Below, one piece after another: positions 18,519 to 28,256 of a stretch of 33,146 bases of DNA. Each line of letters begins with the position of its first letter. Within the stretch, counting starts at the first letter, position 1. Location of the stretch: contig JALSJT010000013.1 in the NCBI GenBank assembly GCA_026989175.1, positions 1 through 33,146 of the forward strand, read 5' to 3'. The stretch is from Thiomicrorhabdus sp. GTDB lineage: Bacteria > Pseudomonadota > Gammaproteobacteria > Thiomicrospirales > Thiomicrospiraceae. A model generated the notes under the pieces. The model was not told where the DNA came from and made no database searches. It saw only the letters and a program-made list of their open reading frames with translations. The position numbers and the translations under genes were made by a program.

Positions 18519-19541
18519 TTATAAAATAATCACTTCAGGTTCTAAATAAATCCCAAATTTATGGTTTACATCTTCTTGGATAAGCTGTGCAAGCTCCCCT
18601 ATCTCTCCGCCTGTTGCTCCGCCTAGGTTAATCAAAAAAAGTGCATGTTGGTTTGATACGGCGGCATGTCCGTGTAGTTCACCTTTCCAGCCAGCGTGTT
18701 CGATTAACCAAGCGGCGGGGATTTTATAATCGCCATTTAGCATTTTATGGTGCGGTATTTCTGGGTATTTTTCACGGAGCTTTTCAAAGTATTCGACATC
18801 AATAACGGGGTTTTTAAAGAAGCTACCCGCATTACCCGTTTTGTGATAATCCGGAATTTTGCTTTCACGAATTTTAATAACCGTATCGTAGATTATTTTA
18901 GGGGTTAAGTCGCTCTTTTTATACGATTCAAGCGCTATTTTAAGCGGGTCATAGACTAAGTTGGGCTTGCCTTCATGACGTTTTCTAAGCCGAAAGGTAA
19001 CACGGTAGACGAGGAGTTTATTAATAAATTCCTGTTTAAAAATACTGGTTCGGTAGCCAAACTGACACTCTGAGTGTCGAAACTCTCTGCGCTGTCCATC
19101 GTAAATATTTAAGGTATGCACTCGGGTAATGCTGTCCTGAGCTTCAGCACCATACGCGCCTATGTTTTGTACCGGTGCCGCACCAACCGTTCCAGGGATG
19201 AGCGCTAAATTTTCCAGCCCCCACCAGTCATTTTCGACGGTATAGGTCACTAAATCATGCCACTCAACCCCTGAACCAACGGATATCCAAATATTGTCAC
19301 TGTCTTCCTTGACCACGGTTATTTTTTTAAAGGTACAGCGAATCGTGACCCCTTCTAGATCATGGGTAAACAGTAAATTACTGCCTCCGCCAATAATGCG
19401 CCAAGGGAGAGAGGCGAGTTTGATATCGGTTCTAAGGGTTAGGATGTCACTTTGGCGATTAATCTCAATATAGTATTGGGTTTTAACATCTATTTGAAAG
19501 GTGTTATGAGGAAGCAGTGAGTAGTTGGCCTGAATGTGCAT
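18519..19541 (-). CDS. murB: UDP-N-acetylenolpyruvoylglucosamine reductase
   Basis: 340 aa; NTFQIDVKTQYYIEI, WRIIGGGSNLLFT, LIPGTVGAAPVQNIGAYGAEAQD, GNAGSFFKNPV. Confidence 0.96.
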   Translation of the reverse strand: MHIQANYSLLPHNTFQIDVKTQYYIEINRQSDILTLRTDIKLASLPWRIIGGGSNLLFTHDLEGVTIRCTFKKITVVKEDSDNIWISVGSGVEWHDLVTYTVENDWWGLENLALIPGTVGAAPVQNIGAYGAEAQDSITRVHTLNIYDGQRREFRHSECQFGYRTSIFKQEFINKLLVYRVTFRLRKRHEGKPNLVYDPLKIALESYKKSDLTPKIIYDTVIKIRESKIPDYHKTGNAGSFFKNPVIDVEYFEKLREKYPEIPHHKMLNGDYKIPAAWLIEHAGWKGELHGHAAVSNQHALFLINLGGATGGEIGELAQLIQEDVNHKFGIYLEPEVIIL

Positions 19542-19595
19542 AAGGGTCTTGTGTATAATGTTTTCAAAATGATTTTTTATTATAAAGGAAGATAG

Positions 19596-21035
19596 ATGGG
19601 GCAGTTAAAACTTTCTACCGATGCGTGGTCTTCACAAACGGTTTTTATCTTGGCGGCAGTCGGTTCTGCGGTAGGGCTTGGTAATTTATGGAAGTTTCCT
19701 TATATTACCGGTGAAAATGGTGGCGGAGCCTTTGTTTTAGTCTACTTGGCATGTGTGTTGTTAATTGGTATTCCCGTCTTAATGTCTGAAATAGCCTTGG
19801 GTCGTGCTGGAAAAGCCAACCCCGTTCAGGCGATGTCGAACTTAGCACGTGAAAATGGTGCCAGCCGATTATGGGCACTATTGGGGCTGAATGGTGTTTT
19901 GGCAGGAGCATTAATTCTCTCTTTTTATACCGTTATTGCCGGTTGGGCGGTCTCCTATTTTGTGCAAAGTATTTCAGGTGCCTTTGTTGATATTACTGCT
20001 AATGAAGCAGGGAGTCATTTTGAAAGTTTAATGGCTAATCCCTATGAACTGCTGTTTTGGCATACAGTGGTCAGTTTGGCAACCATTTACATTGTTTCGA
20101 AAGGAGTGAAGCAGGGCTTAGAAAAAGCAATTAATTTGATGCTCCCCGCGTTACTGCTGATTTTATTGGTGTTATTAGGCTATGCGACCACGACGGGCGC
20201 ATTTGGTGAAAGCTTTAATTTTTTATTTGCAGCCGACTTTTCCAAACTCACATGGGCATCGGTATTAATCGCCATGGGACATGCCTTCTTTACTTTAAGT
20301 ATCGGGTTGGGAACCATGATGGTGTATGGCTCGTATCTGTCTAAAAAAGGATCAATTGTAAAAGCAAGTTTGTGGATCGCGTTTGCGGATACCGCCATTG
20401 CGTTGATCGCTGGGTTGGTCATTTTTTCAATTGTATTTGCCAATGGTTTAGAAGCGGGCTCAGGACCTGGGCTATTGTTCGAAACCTTACCAGTCGCTTT
20501 TGGTCAAATGACTGGAGGGTGGTTTTTTGGTACTTTGTTTTTTGCATTGGTGGTCATGGCGGCATTAAGTTCTGCGATTTCATTAATTGAGCCTGTCGTA
20601 AGTTGGTTTGATCAAAATTGGGGCATTAAGCGAGAAAAAGCCGTTTGGATTTTAGGGGGCTTAATTTGGATGCTTGGTGTGGGAACGGTGTTGTCATTTA
20701 ATGAGTGGCAAGATGTTCACTTTTTAGGGGATCGTAATTTCTTTCATTCGGTCGATTATCTTACTTCTAACATCATGCTACCGTTGGGAGGTTTATTAAC
20801 CGCAGTCTTTATGGCATGGGTCATGAAGAGAGAGCAGGTTCAGGAACAAATTGATCTGCAAGCGCCTTGGATGCAACTGTTAATTTTAGATCTCAAGTGG
20901 TTGTCACCAGTCGCGGTGCTTGTGGTATTTTCGTCCAGTTTAGTGGCATCAGAGAGCGTGGTTTGGATGATTGCAGTGAGCTTATTCATCTATGCTATTT
21001 ATGTTTGGAATGCGCTTAATGAAGCAAGATCATGA
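19596..21035 (+). CDS. Neurotransmitter:sodium symporter (NSS/SNF) family transporter
   Basis: 479 aa; AAVGSAVGLGNLWKFPYITGENGGGAFVLVYL is diagnostic for bacterial NSS members. Confidence 0.95.
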   Translation: MGQLKLSTDAWSSQTVFILAAVGSAVGLGNLWKFPYITGENGGGAFVLVYLACVLLIGIPVLMSEIALGRAGKANPVQAMSNLARENGASRLWALLGLNGVLAGALILSFYTVIAGWAVSYFVQSISGAFVDITANEAGSHFESLMANPYELLFWHTVVSLATIYIVSKGVKQGLEKAINLMLPALLLILLVLLGYATTTGAFGESFNFLFAADFSKLTWASVLIAMGHAFFTLSIGLGTMMVYGSYLSKKGSIVKASLWIAFADTAIALIAGLVIFSIVFANGLEAGSGPGLLFETLPVAFGQMTGGWFFGTLFFALVVMAALSSAISLIEPVVSWFDQNWGIKREKAVWILGGLIWMLGVGTVLSFNEWQDVHFLGDRNFFHSVDYLTSNIMLPLGGLLTAVFMAWVMKREQVQEQIDLQAPWMQLLILDLKWLSPVAVLVVFSSSLVASESVVWMIAVSLFIYAIYVWNALNEARS

Positions 21036-21053
21036 TGAGATTTGAATAAGACA

Positions 21054-21097
21054 GGGGGGAGAAAGTTTAAAAATGCGACTTTAAGTTTTCTCCCTCT
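21054..21097. terminator. Candidate bidirectional terminator between convergent genes, GGGAGAAA/TTTCTCCC type
   Basis: GGGGGGAGAAAGTTTAAA...TTTAAGTTTTCTCCCTCTTTA; arms complementary with few mismatches. Confidence 0.55.
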
Positions 21098-21131
21098 TTA
21101 TTGATTGGTAGGGTGACTAGCGTAGAAAAGG

Positions 21132-21611
21132 TTAATATTGCGCCGTATACTGGTTTTGAATCATACGATGCATCTCTAAATATTTTGCATTCATTTTGCG
21201 TTGTAACTTGTGTGAATAACGCAAAATAGAGCGCATAACATTAAAGGTCAGATGGGGGTGCTTTTCAATCATCTCTTCAAATGCTTTGCGTGAAAGCATG
21301 AGGACTTCACTGTCTTTTTTGGCGATGAGGCGCATGGAGTGAGGGTTACCATCTAAAAAGCTTAGTTCACCCGTCATAGAGCCCTCTTTAAGGGTGTCGA
21401 TCGAGAGGGACTTTTCTGCAGTAAGCATTTTTAAGACTTCTAATTTTCCGCTCACCAGAATATAGAGTGTGTCATCTTGAGAACCCGCATCAAATAAAAT
21501 ATCTCCTTTTGCGACTTTGCGTGTTTCAACGGCCTTTGCAAGTATTTTGCACTCTTTTTCACTTAAGTCTTGTCCTAAGATAGAGTCCTTAATTTTTTTA
21601 GCTTCTGGCAT
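21132..21611 (-). CDS. Stand-alone cyclic-nucleotide-binding domain protein
   Basis: 159 aa; GDILFDAGSQDDTLYILVSGKLEVLK, EGSMTGELSFLDGNPHSMRLIAKKDSEVLML; no recognisable HTH. Confidence 0.85.
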   Translation of the reverse strand: MPEAKKIKDSILGQDLSEKECKILAKAVETRKVAKGDILFDAGSQDDTLYILVSGKLEVLKMLTAEKSLSIDTLKEGSMTGELSFLDGNPHSMRLIAKKDSEVLMLSRKAFEEMIEKHPHLTFNVMRSILRYSHKLQRKMNAKYLEMHRMIQNQYTAQY

Positions 21612-21725
21612 TGTGCACTCCTTATTAGTTAAATTAAAAATCCCTTATATTTTACGCCTATACCTTGTATAACGCTATGTAAATAAGCGTAATTTCTGGT
21701 ATTTGTTATATCTCTTTAAGAGACT

Positions 21726-21974
21726 TTAATGTGCAACATCAAGGCGTTCTACCGGAAAGAAGGCATCAAAAAAAGCGCCCATTCCGTAGCTAAAGAGAAA
21801 AATAATGACAAAGACGATCAGAATGGATCGGGCAGACTTGTTTTCAATAAATTTTTCACGCCATCGCTCTTTACGAACATAAGGCCAGATGAGGTAAAGA
21901 AAGCCAATCGTTGCAATCACTTGAACGCCAATAAGCAGGTATTGAATGCCCGTAGGCAACTCTGTCTCGATCAT
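21726..21974 (-). CDS. Uncharacterised small membrane protein
   Basis: 82 aa with two hydrophobic segments (GIQYLLIGVQVIATIGFLYLIWPYV, ILIVFVIIFLFSYGMGAFF); 12 nt downstream of dapE on the same strand. Confidence 0.65.
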   Translation of the reverse strand: MIETELPTGIQYLLIGVQVIATIGFLYLIWPYVRKERWREKFIENKSARSILIVFVIIFLFSYGMGAFFDAFFPVERLDVAH

Positions 21975-21986
21975 AAAGCGTGCCTT

Positions 21987-23132
21987 TTAAGCCAGTAATT
22001 GAATGAGAGTCTGGTAATAAATTTCGGTGAGTTGGTTAAGGTCATCGACACTGACACGTTCATCAATTTGATGAATGGTGGCATTTAAAGGGCCGAGTTC
22101 AATAACTTGTGCGCCCGTTGGTGCAATAAAGCGACCATCGGAGGTGCCACCTGCGGTAGAGAGTTTGGGTTGATAACCTAAAACGATTTCTGAGGCTTGT
22201 TTAACGGCTTGAATCAGTTGACCATCTGCTGGGGTAATAAAGGGGAGTCCGGAGAGTGTCCACTCTAAGTCGTAATCAATTTTATGTTGATCCAGAATGT
22301 TGTGAACACTCGATTTCAAACTGTCGGGCGTGTGCTCGGTTGAGAATCGAAAGTTAAATAAGACCTCTACCGTGCCTGGCGTAATGTTGGTTGCGCCCGT
22401 GCCGCCATTGATATTGGAAATTTGGAAGGAGGTGGGGGGGAAATATTCATTACCATGATCCCATTGAAGCTGTACCAGTTGTTCTAAAGCGGGGGCAATT
22501 TGATGAATTGGGTTGAGAGACAGCTCAGGGTAGGCAATATGCCCTTGTACTCCTTTAACCGTTAAGGTGCCACTTAATGAACCTCGGCGTCCATTTTTAA
22601 TGGAGTCTGCCAGCTTTTTGCTGCTGGAGGGTTCACCTACTAAGCAGTATTCAAAATGCTCTTTACGGTTTTGTAGTGTTTCAATGACTTTAACCGTGCC
22701 GTCAAGAGCTGGCCCCTCTTCATCACTGGTAATGAGATACGCAATGGAACCTTTATGATCAGGATAGTCCTGTACAAAACGTTTGCTGGCGACCATAAAG
22801 CAGGCAATGCTGCTTTTCATATCCGCCGTGCCGCGACCGTACATCATGCCTTGGTCATCAATCTGTGCTGAAAAAGGTGGGTGTGTCCATTTTTCTTCTG
22901 GCCCCGTCGGTACCACGTCGGTGTGACCTGCAAATACGAAACACGGGCTGGCGTTGCCTTTACGCGCCCATAGATTGTCCACCTCTCCAAACGGCATCGG
23001 CTCGATCTGAAACCCTAAAGGCTCTAAATGGTCGGCAATAATTTTCTGACAGCCTTTATCATTTGGCGTGACAGAGTCAATTTGAATCAGGCGTTGGGCA
23101 AGTTGAATGGTTTCGCTAGCGTGGTCAGACAT
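21987..23132 (-). CDS. dapE: Succinyl-diaminopimelate desuccinylase
   Basis: 381 aa; FVFAGHTDVVPTGPEEKWTHPPF, YGRGTADMKSSIACFM, TSDEEGPALDGT. Confidence 0.97.
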   Translation of the reverse strand: MSDHASETIQLAQRLIQIDSVTPNDKGCQKIIADHLEPLGFQIEPMPFGEVDNLWARKGNASPCFVFAGHTDVVPTGPEEKWTHPPFSAQIDDQGMMYGRGTADMKSSIACFMVASKRFVQDYPDHKGSIAYLITSDEEGPALDGTVKVIETLQNRKEHFEYCLVGEPSSSKKLADSIKNGRRGSLSGTLTVKGVQGHIAYPELSLNPIHQIAPALEQLVQLQWDHGNEYFPPTSFQISNINGGTGATNITPGTVEVLFNFRFSTEHTPDSLKSSVHNILDQHKIDYDLEWTLSGLPFITPADGQLIQAVKQASEIVLGYQPKLSTAGGTSDGRFIAPTGAQVIELGPLNATIHQIDERVSVDDLNQLTEIYYQTLIQLLA

Positions 23133-23213
23133 GAGTGTTTTCTTATTTTAGTATAAATGATTCCCTATTTTAGGCGTTCTATGTGAGTTTTAGAAGGGGG
23201 AGGCAGAATTTAT

Positions 23214-23567
23214 TTAAGGGGTAAGCGTTTGATATTCACTCTCTTTAAACCCGATGATGATAGGGGAGTTTGGTGTGTTGTCTGTTTGTAATACTGGGCG
23301 TTTAATAAGGGTTGGGTGCTCAATTAGAGTGGTGAGTTCGCAGTGCGAGATAAGTGCTTCTTTTTGTGATTCATTGAGTTGTCGCCAACGGGTGCTACGT
23401 TTATTCACAAGGGTGGTGATGGGGTGTTGTTTGAGCCACGTTTGCAGAAGTTCGAGCGTTACGCCATCTTTTCTGAAGTCGTGAAATTGGTAGGGAATGT
23501 TGTTTTGTTCTAAAAATTTTCGTGCTTTGCGAACCGTATCGCAATTGGGTATGCCGTATAGAATCAT
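23214..23567 (-). CDS. ArsC/Spx-family (YffB-like) protein
   Basis: 117 aa; MILYGIPNCDTVRKARKFLEQNNIPYQFHDFRKDG; ...LIKRPVL. Upstream of dapE in the same orientation. Confidence 0.92.
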   Translation of the reverse strand: MILYGIPNCDTVRKARKFLEQNNIPYQFHDFRKDGVTLELLQTWLKQHPITTLVNKRSTRWRQLNESQKEALISHCELTTLIEHPTLIKRPVLQTDNTPNSPIIIGFKESEYQTLTP

Positions 23568-23611
23568 GGTTTTATTGTCCCTGTTTTTTAGACTTTATGA
23601 CACAGTATAGG

Positions 23612-23640
23612 CTGAAAGTTCTGTCTTTAGAAGGTATACT
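23612..23640 (+). promoter_or_regulatory. Candidate sigma70 promoter for dapD
   Basis: CTGAAA, 17-nt spacer, TATACT, 44 nt before the dapD ATG. Confidence 0.5.
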
Positions 23641-23683
23641 CTCTCCAAATTTATTTTTAACATTTAATTAAGAGAATAGCATT

Positions 23684-24583
23684 ATGACCATCAAACGAAT
23701 TGGACATCGCTACAGCGATACGAAAACTGGTGTGACTTTAGATGTGTGGTTTCCACGCTCTAATAAAGAGATCTCTCGTAATTGTTTAGCGTTGCAAGCG
23801 GGTTTGATTAAAGGTGACTTTGTTACGGTAGAGATTGCATCGGTGGATGATGCACCGACTTCGGCGGAAGAGGCGTATCTTCGTCTTCACTTACTGTCTG
23901 AGTGTGCCGTTAAACCCAATGAAATTAATTTAGACGGTGTTTTTGGTCTGTTAAACAATGTCGCTTGGACAACAGCGGGCCCTGTGTTGCCTGCTGAAGT
24001 TGAAAACTTGCGTGAAGCGATTGCCAATGAAGTGCATCAGTTTAATGTCACCTGCATTGATAAGTTTCCACGCATGACCGACTATGTGATTCCTGAAGGG
24101 GTTCGTATTGGGAATGCGGATCGTGTTCGATTGGGCGCACATTTAGCACCAGGAACCACGATTATGCATGAAGGATTTGTAAACTTTAATGCCGGTACCC
24201 TAGGGAACTCAATGGTCGAAGGGCGTATTAGTGCCAGTGTTGTGGTCGGTGAAAATACCGATATCGGTGGTGGAGCGTCTATTATGGGTACACTGTCTGG
24301 TGGTGGTAAGCAAGTCATCTCAATGGGCAAGCGTAACTTATTGGGTGCAAATGCTGGACTGGGTATCTCGTTGGGCGATGATTGTATTGTTGAATCGGGT
24401 CTGTATTTAACGGCAGGTACCAAAGTAAAAATGCCTGACGGCTCGATTGTGTCTGCGCGTGAACTGTCTGGTGCCTCTAAACTGTTATTCAGACGTCATA
24501 GTCAAACTGGCGCGGTAGAAGCAATTGTGACAGATGGCTCGTTATGGGGCGGACTCAACAGCGCATTGCATAGCAACGATTAA
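23684..24583 (+). CDS. dapD: 2,3,4,5-tetrahydropyridine-2,6-dicarboxylate N-succinyltransferase
   Basis: 299 aa; hexapeptide-repeat C-terminus ([42 protein letters not shown]). Confidence 0.92.
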   Translation: MTIKRIGHRYSDTKTGVTLDVWFPRSNKEISRNCLALQAGLIKGDFVTVEIASVDDAPTSAEEAYLRLHLLSECAVKPNEINLDGVFGLLNNVAWTTAGPVLPAEVENLREAIANEVHQFNVTCIDKFPRMTDYVIPEGVRIGNADRVRLGAHLAPGTTIMHEGFVNFNAGTLGNSMVEGRISASVVVGENTDIGGGASIMGTLSGGGKQVISMGKRNLLGANAGLGISLGDDCIVESGLYLTAGTKVKMPDGSIVSARELSGASKLLFRRHSQTGAVEAIVTDGSLWGGLNSALHSND

Positions 24584-24610
24584 CCACTGTAGGGGTAACC
24601 CCCAGTGGTT
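24582..24610. repeat. Nested hairpin at the dapD 3' end
   Basis: AACCACTG-TAGGGGTAACCCCC-AGTGGTT; begins at the dapD stop codon; no clear T-run. Confidence 0.6.
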
Positions 24611-24638
24611 ACCCTGTTTGATTTAAATCTATAAAACC

Positions 24639-24697
24639 ATTCGTAGGGGCGGAATCCATTTTCGTCCTTTTGAGGGTAGATATAGGATCTACACCTA
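24639..24697. repeat. REP-like palindrome pair downstream of dapD
   Basis: CGTAGGGGCGGAATCCATTTTCGTCC followed by GGGTAGATATAGGATCTACACC. Confidence 0.45.
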
Positions 24698-24705
24698 CCG
24701 TTTCT

Positions 24706-27339
24706 TTATTCAATCAAATCCATTAACTCAGCTGAAATTTTCTCTTTTAGCTGAGGGTCTTTTATCGCATTATTATTGGTATCACTAATAATAAAGGTAT
24801 CTTCTGCTTTTTCACCTACCGTATGGATTTTAGCGTCGTGTAATCGGATGTTACAACGCTTGAGGGCGTGGCCTATTTTTGAGAGTAGTCCTGGAATATC
24901 TTTGGTGGTGATGTGTAGCTCTGTTCGGTGTTCATTTAAGGTTTTAAAGGTCAGTTCGGTTGGTGTTTCAAAGCAACGAATTCGACGTGCCTGCGTGCTG
25001 CCTTGATACGTATGATTATCGATTTCGGTTTGTGAGAGTTTGGTCTGAATTTTTTGAATGACTTCTGGGTGTCGCGCTTGATCTAGGTAGGACATCGTTT
25101 CACGATCGAGAATGTACATAATAACCAGCGTCATCTGGTCTTGAGTGCTGAAAATACGCGCTTCGACTACCGTTAAATTGAGTAGGTCTAAAGCGTGGGT
25201 TATGTGGGCGAACAAGAAGTCTCTGTCTTGCATATAAATCATCAGTTCTGTGGCACCAAGCGACTTTTTCTTTTTGAGAAAAATGTGCGTTTGATCGTGC
25301 TCAATGATGTAAAGCTGTTGGGTGATGCGTGCGACATCCTGTGCATTTTGGCGACTGAAAAACTCACTTTGTGCCACGCTGTTCCAAAAAGGTTGATAGT
25401 GTGTGGGTCGAATCCCTTTTTTAGCGAGTATCTCTTTGGCTTTCTCTTGGATTTTTAGGGCTTTCTTTGCACGGTCTTGTGGGATGTTTTTTGCTTGCGA
25501 TAAAACGTTTGAGGTTTCATTGTAAAGTACTAAAAAGAGTGAATTTTTCCAATCGTTCCATACCGCATCGGATGTGGAACAGACATCGGCAACGGTGAGC
25601 AGATAGAGGTAGTCTAAATGCTCTTGATCTTGCATTAAGTCGGCAAACTGTTTAATTACCTCTGGATCGCTTAGATCTTTTCGTTGCGCGGTGCCTGAAA
25701 AGACTAAATGGTTACGTACTAGCCAGTGAAGCATTTGACTGTCTCGGTCGGCTAGGTGGTGTTGTTTGGCAAACTCGAGTGCATCCTGTGCGCCTACTAT
25801 TTCATGTTTGCCACCACGGCCTTTGGCGATGTCGTGAAACAGCCCTGCCAAAAAGAGCACTTCGGGTTTGTTCAGCTGAGTAGCTATTTGGTGAGCCGTT
25901 GGAAATTCATAGGTGAACTCTTCGACAAAGAAACGGCGAAGGTTTCGAATAACTAAAACCGTATGTTCATCAACGGTATAGGCGTGAAAGATGTTAAATT
26001 GCATTAACCCAGATATTTTTTTAAAGGCGGGTAGATAGGCGGCTAAGATGCCATAGCCATGCATCCGTTTTACGGCAGCATTCACCCCTTTGGGTTGACG
26101 AAAAATTTCAATAAATAGGGCGATATTAATGGGGTCTTTTCGAAAATCATCATCAATTAGGTAAAGATGATCACGTATCGCTCGGATAGTTTTTGAGCGT
26201 AATCCAGTAATATGCGGTCGCGTTTCTAAAATAATAAAGACTTCGAGTAGGGTAGTTGGGTTCTGTTTAAAAATATCGGGGTCTTTGATGTCTAGGTGTT
26301 GGTTCACCACGTTAAAGCGTTTATTAATGCTTTCGGTGTGCTTTTCATCATTAAAGAGGGTCTCTCTAAAGTGCTGTAATAAGATTTCGTTGAGTTTGAC
26401 GGTGCTGTGCACATTGCGATAGTAGCTGCTCATAAACTGTTCAACAGCCATTTTTTCATCCGTATCGACATAACCAAAAGATTCTGAGATTGACTGCTGT
26501 AGATCAAACTGTAAACGATCTTCTCGACGCCGTTTAAGGTGTTGTAAAGCGAATCGCACGCGATTTAGGTATTTATAGGCGGATTCAATCTCAATAAATT
26601 CTTCGGTGCTCAAGAAATTTCGTTGCACCAGTTCGTTAATAGAGGAGGCATTAAAGTGGCGTTTGGCGACCCAGTAGATGGTTTGAATATCACGCAACCC
26701 ACCTGGGCTCTCTTTGATATTCGGTTCAAGTTGATATACCGTATCATTAAAGCGTTTGTGGCGGTTCTCTTGTTCAATGTATTTGGCTTGAAAAAAAGCC
26801 TTACTTGGCCAGAAATCGGCATGGTTCCAAATGGAGTGTAGTCGTTCAAATAGGGCATAGTCTCCAGTGAGCCAACGAGATTCTAAAATATTGGTGGCGG
26901 TGGTAACATCCTCTAATCCTGCTTCAAAGCAGTCTTCAACGGTACGAATGGCGGAGCCTACATCAAAGCCTAAGTCCCATAAGAGGGTGATAAATTTAGA
27001 TAGGTTATCTTTGTGTGCATCAATCTCATTACAGAGAATAAGCAGATCAATATCGGAATAGGGATGCAACTCTTCACGGCCATAGCCTCCGACAGCAATG
27101 AGGGAGGCGACACCTGAAGGAAGGTAGGTGTTCCAAATGGTTTTTAGGAGCTGATCGATAAAATGTGCACGTTCTTTAATTAAACTGGAAACCGCAATGC
27201 CATTTTCATACTGGATAAACTGGTAGTCTAAAAAGGTTTTTAGAACCAAGCGTCCTGATTTTAATATATCAGGGTAGACCATTTGTTCGCTGTTAAGCGC
27301 CTGAATAAAAGAGGCGTTGTGGTTTTCAGTGGTATTCAT
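24706..27339 (-). CDS. glnD: [Protein-PII] uridylyltransferase / uridylyl-removing enzyme
   Basis: 877 aa; nucleotidyltransferase motif VGGYGREELHPYSDIDLLIL, SPGGLRDIQTIYWVAKR, HD domain LAGLFHDIAKGRGGKHE, C-terminal ACT domains. Confidence 0.97.
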   Translation of the reverse strand: MNTTENHNASFIQALNSEQMVYPDILKSGRLVLKTFLDYQFIQYENGIAVSSLIKERAHFIDQLLKTIWNTYLPSGVASLIAVGGYGREELHPYSDIDLLILCNEIDAHKDNLSKFITLLWDLGFDVGSAIRTVEDCFEAGLEDVTTATNILESRWLTGDYALFERLHSIWNHADFWPSKAFFQAKYIEQENRHKRFNDTVYQLEPNIKESPGGLRDIQTIYWVAKRHFNASSINELVQRNFLSTEEFIEIESAYKYLNRVRFALQHLKRRREDRLQFDLQQSISESFGYVDTDEKMAVEQFMSSYYRNVHSTVKLNEILLQHFRETLFNDEKHTESINKRFNVVNQHLDIKDPDIFKQNPTTLLEVFIILETRPHITGLRSKTIRAIRDHLYLIDDDFRKDPINIALFIEIFRQPKGVNAAVKRMHGYGILAAYLPAFKKISGLMQFNIFHAYTVDEHTVLVIRNLRRFFVEEFTYEFPTAHQIATQLNKPEVLFLAGLFHDIAKGRGGKHEIVGAQDALEFAKQHHLADRDSQMLHWLVRNHLVFSGTAQRKDLSDPEVIKQFADLMQDQEHLDYLYLLTVADVCSTSDAVWNDWKNSLFLVLYNETSNVLSQAKNIPQDRAKKALKIQEKAKEILAKKGIRPTHYQPFWNSVAQSEFFSRQNAQDVARITQQLYIIEHDQTHIFLKKKKSLGATELMIYMQDRDFLFAHITHALDLLNLTVVEARIFSTQDQMTLVIMYILDRETMSYLDQARHPEVIQKIQTKLSQTEIDNHTYQGSTQARRIRCFETPTELTFKTLNEHRTELHITTKDIPGLLSKIGHALKRCNIRLHDAKIHTVGEKAEDTFIISDTNNNAIKDPQLKEKISAELMDLIE

Positions 27340-27357
27340 TGGCGATCTCTTTTAGGA

Positions 27358-28140
27358 TTATGGCAGTACCGGTTGCTCATCGGTTCTTAAGGTGAATACT
27401 TCATAGCCGGTTTGTGTGACGACTAAGGTATGTTCCCACTGAGCGGAGAGTTTACGATCCTTGGTGACGACGGTCCAGTTATCGGCTAATAATTTAACAT
27501 CCGCTTTGCCTAAGTTGATCATTGGTTCAATCGTAAAGACCATTCCAGGTTTTAAAATGATCTCTTTCAGTTCGGGGGCAGCGTAGTGCAATACTTGAGG
27601 GGGTTCGTGAAAGTCTGCACCAATGCCGTGGCCACAATACTCTTTAACGACACTAAAATTATTTTTTTCAGCATGTGTCTGAATAGCCTGCGCCACTTCG
27701 TAAAGGCTAATATCGGGTTTCACTTGTTGAATACCGAGCCATAAACATTCGTGTGCAACCTTGGTTAAACGGCTGGCAAATGGTTTGACGTTGTCAATTT
27801 CAAACATACGGCTGGTGTCACCGTGATAGCCATCTTTAATAACGGTAACATCAATATTTACAATATCCCCTTTTTTAAGCTTTTTCTTGTCGTCTGGAAT
27901 ACCGTGGCAAACCACTTGGTTGATGGAGATGCAGCTAGAGGCTGGAAACCCATGGTAATTTAGCGTAGCAGGAATGGTCTGTTGCTCGTTGACCATGTAA
28001 TCATGCATAATTTGATTTAAGTGTCCCGTGGTCACGCCTGCAACAACATGAGGTGCGATCATTTCAAGTACCTCTGCGGCCAGCTTTCCAGCGACACGCA
28101 TTTTTTGAATTTCATCTTCGGTTTTGATTTTTATGGTCAT
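27358..28140 (-). CDS. map: Type I methionine aminopeptidase
   Basis: 260 aa; INQVVCHGIPDDKKKLKKGDIVNIDVTVIKDGYHGDTSRMF, YCGHGIGADFHEPPQV. Confidence 0.97.
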   Translation of the reverse strand: MTIKIKTEDEIQKMRVAGKLAAEVLEMIAPHVVAGVTTGHLNQIMHDYMVNEQQTIPATLNYHGFPASSCISINQVVCHGIPDDKKKLKKGDIVNIDVTVIKDGYHGDTSRMFEIDNVKPFASRLTKVAHECLWLGIQQVKPDISLYEVAQAIQTHAEKNNFSVVKEYCGHGIGADFHEPPQVLHYAAPELKEIILKPGMVFTIEPMINLGKADVKLLADNWTVVTKDRKLSAQWEHTLVVTQTGYEVFTLRTDEQPVLP

Positions 28141-28186
28141 TTTTTGAGTCTTTTAATAAAAATTAAGGGTGTTTTCTTAATTGTAA

Positions 28187-28215
28187 TTGTTAAATAAGCT
28201 TGCTTATGGTATAAA
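28187..28215 (+). promoter_or_regulatory. Probable rpsB promoter
   Basis: TTGTTA, 17-nt spacer, TATAAA, followed by GC-rich TGCCGCGCC discriminator typical of stringently controlled ribosomal promoters. Confidence 0.65.
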
Positions 28216-28256
28216 TGCCGCGCCTTTCTATTGAGAGGAATTTTAACAAAAAATCT

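Noticed and set aside
21653-21695. TTACGC...GCGTAA inverted motif upstream of the cNMP gene
   Set aside because: 6-bp arms about 30 nt apart; not distinguishable from chance.
21729-21998. 89-aa plus-strand ORF opposite the small membrane protein
   Set aside because: The minus-strand ORF has clear TM helices and operon spacing with dapE; this one does not.
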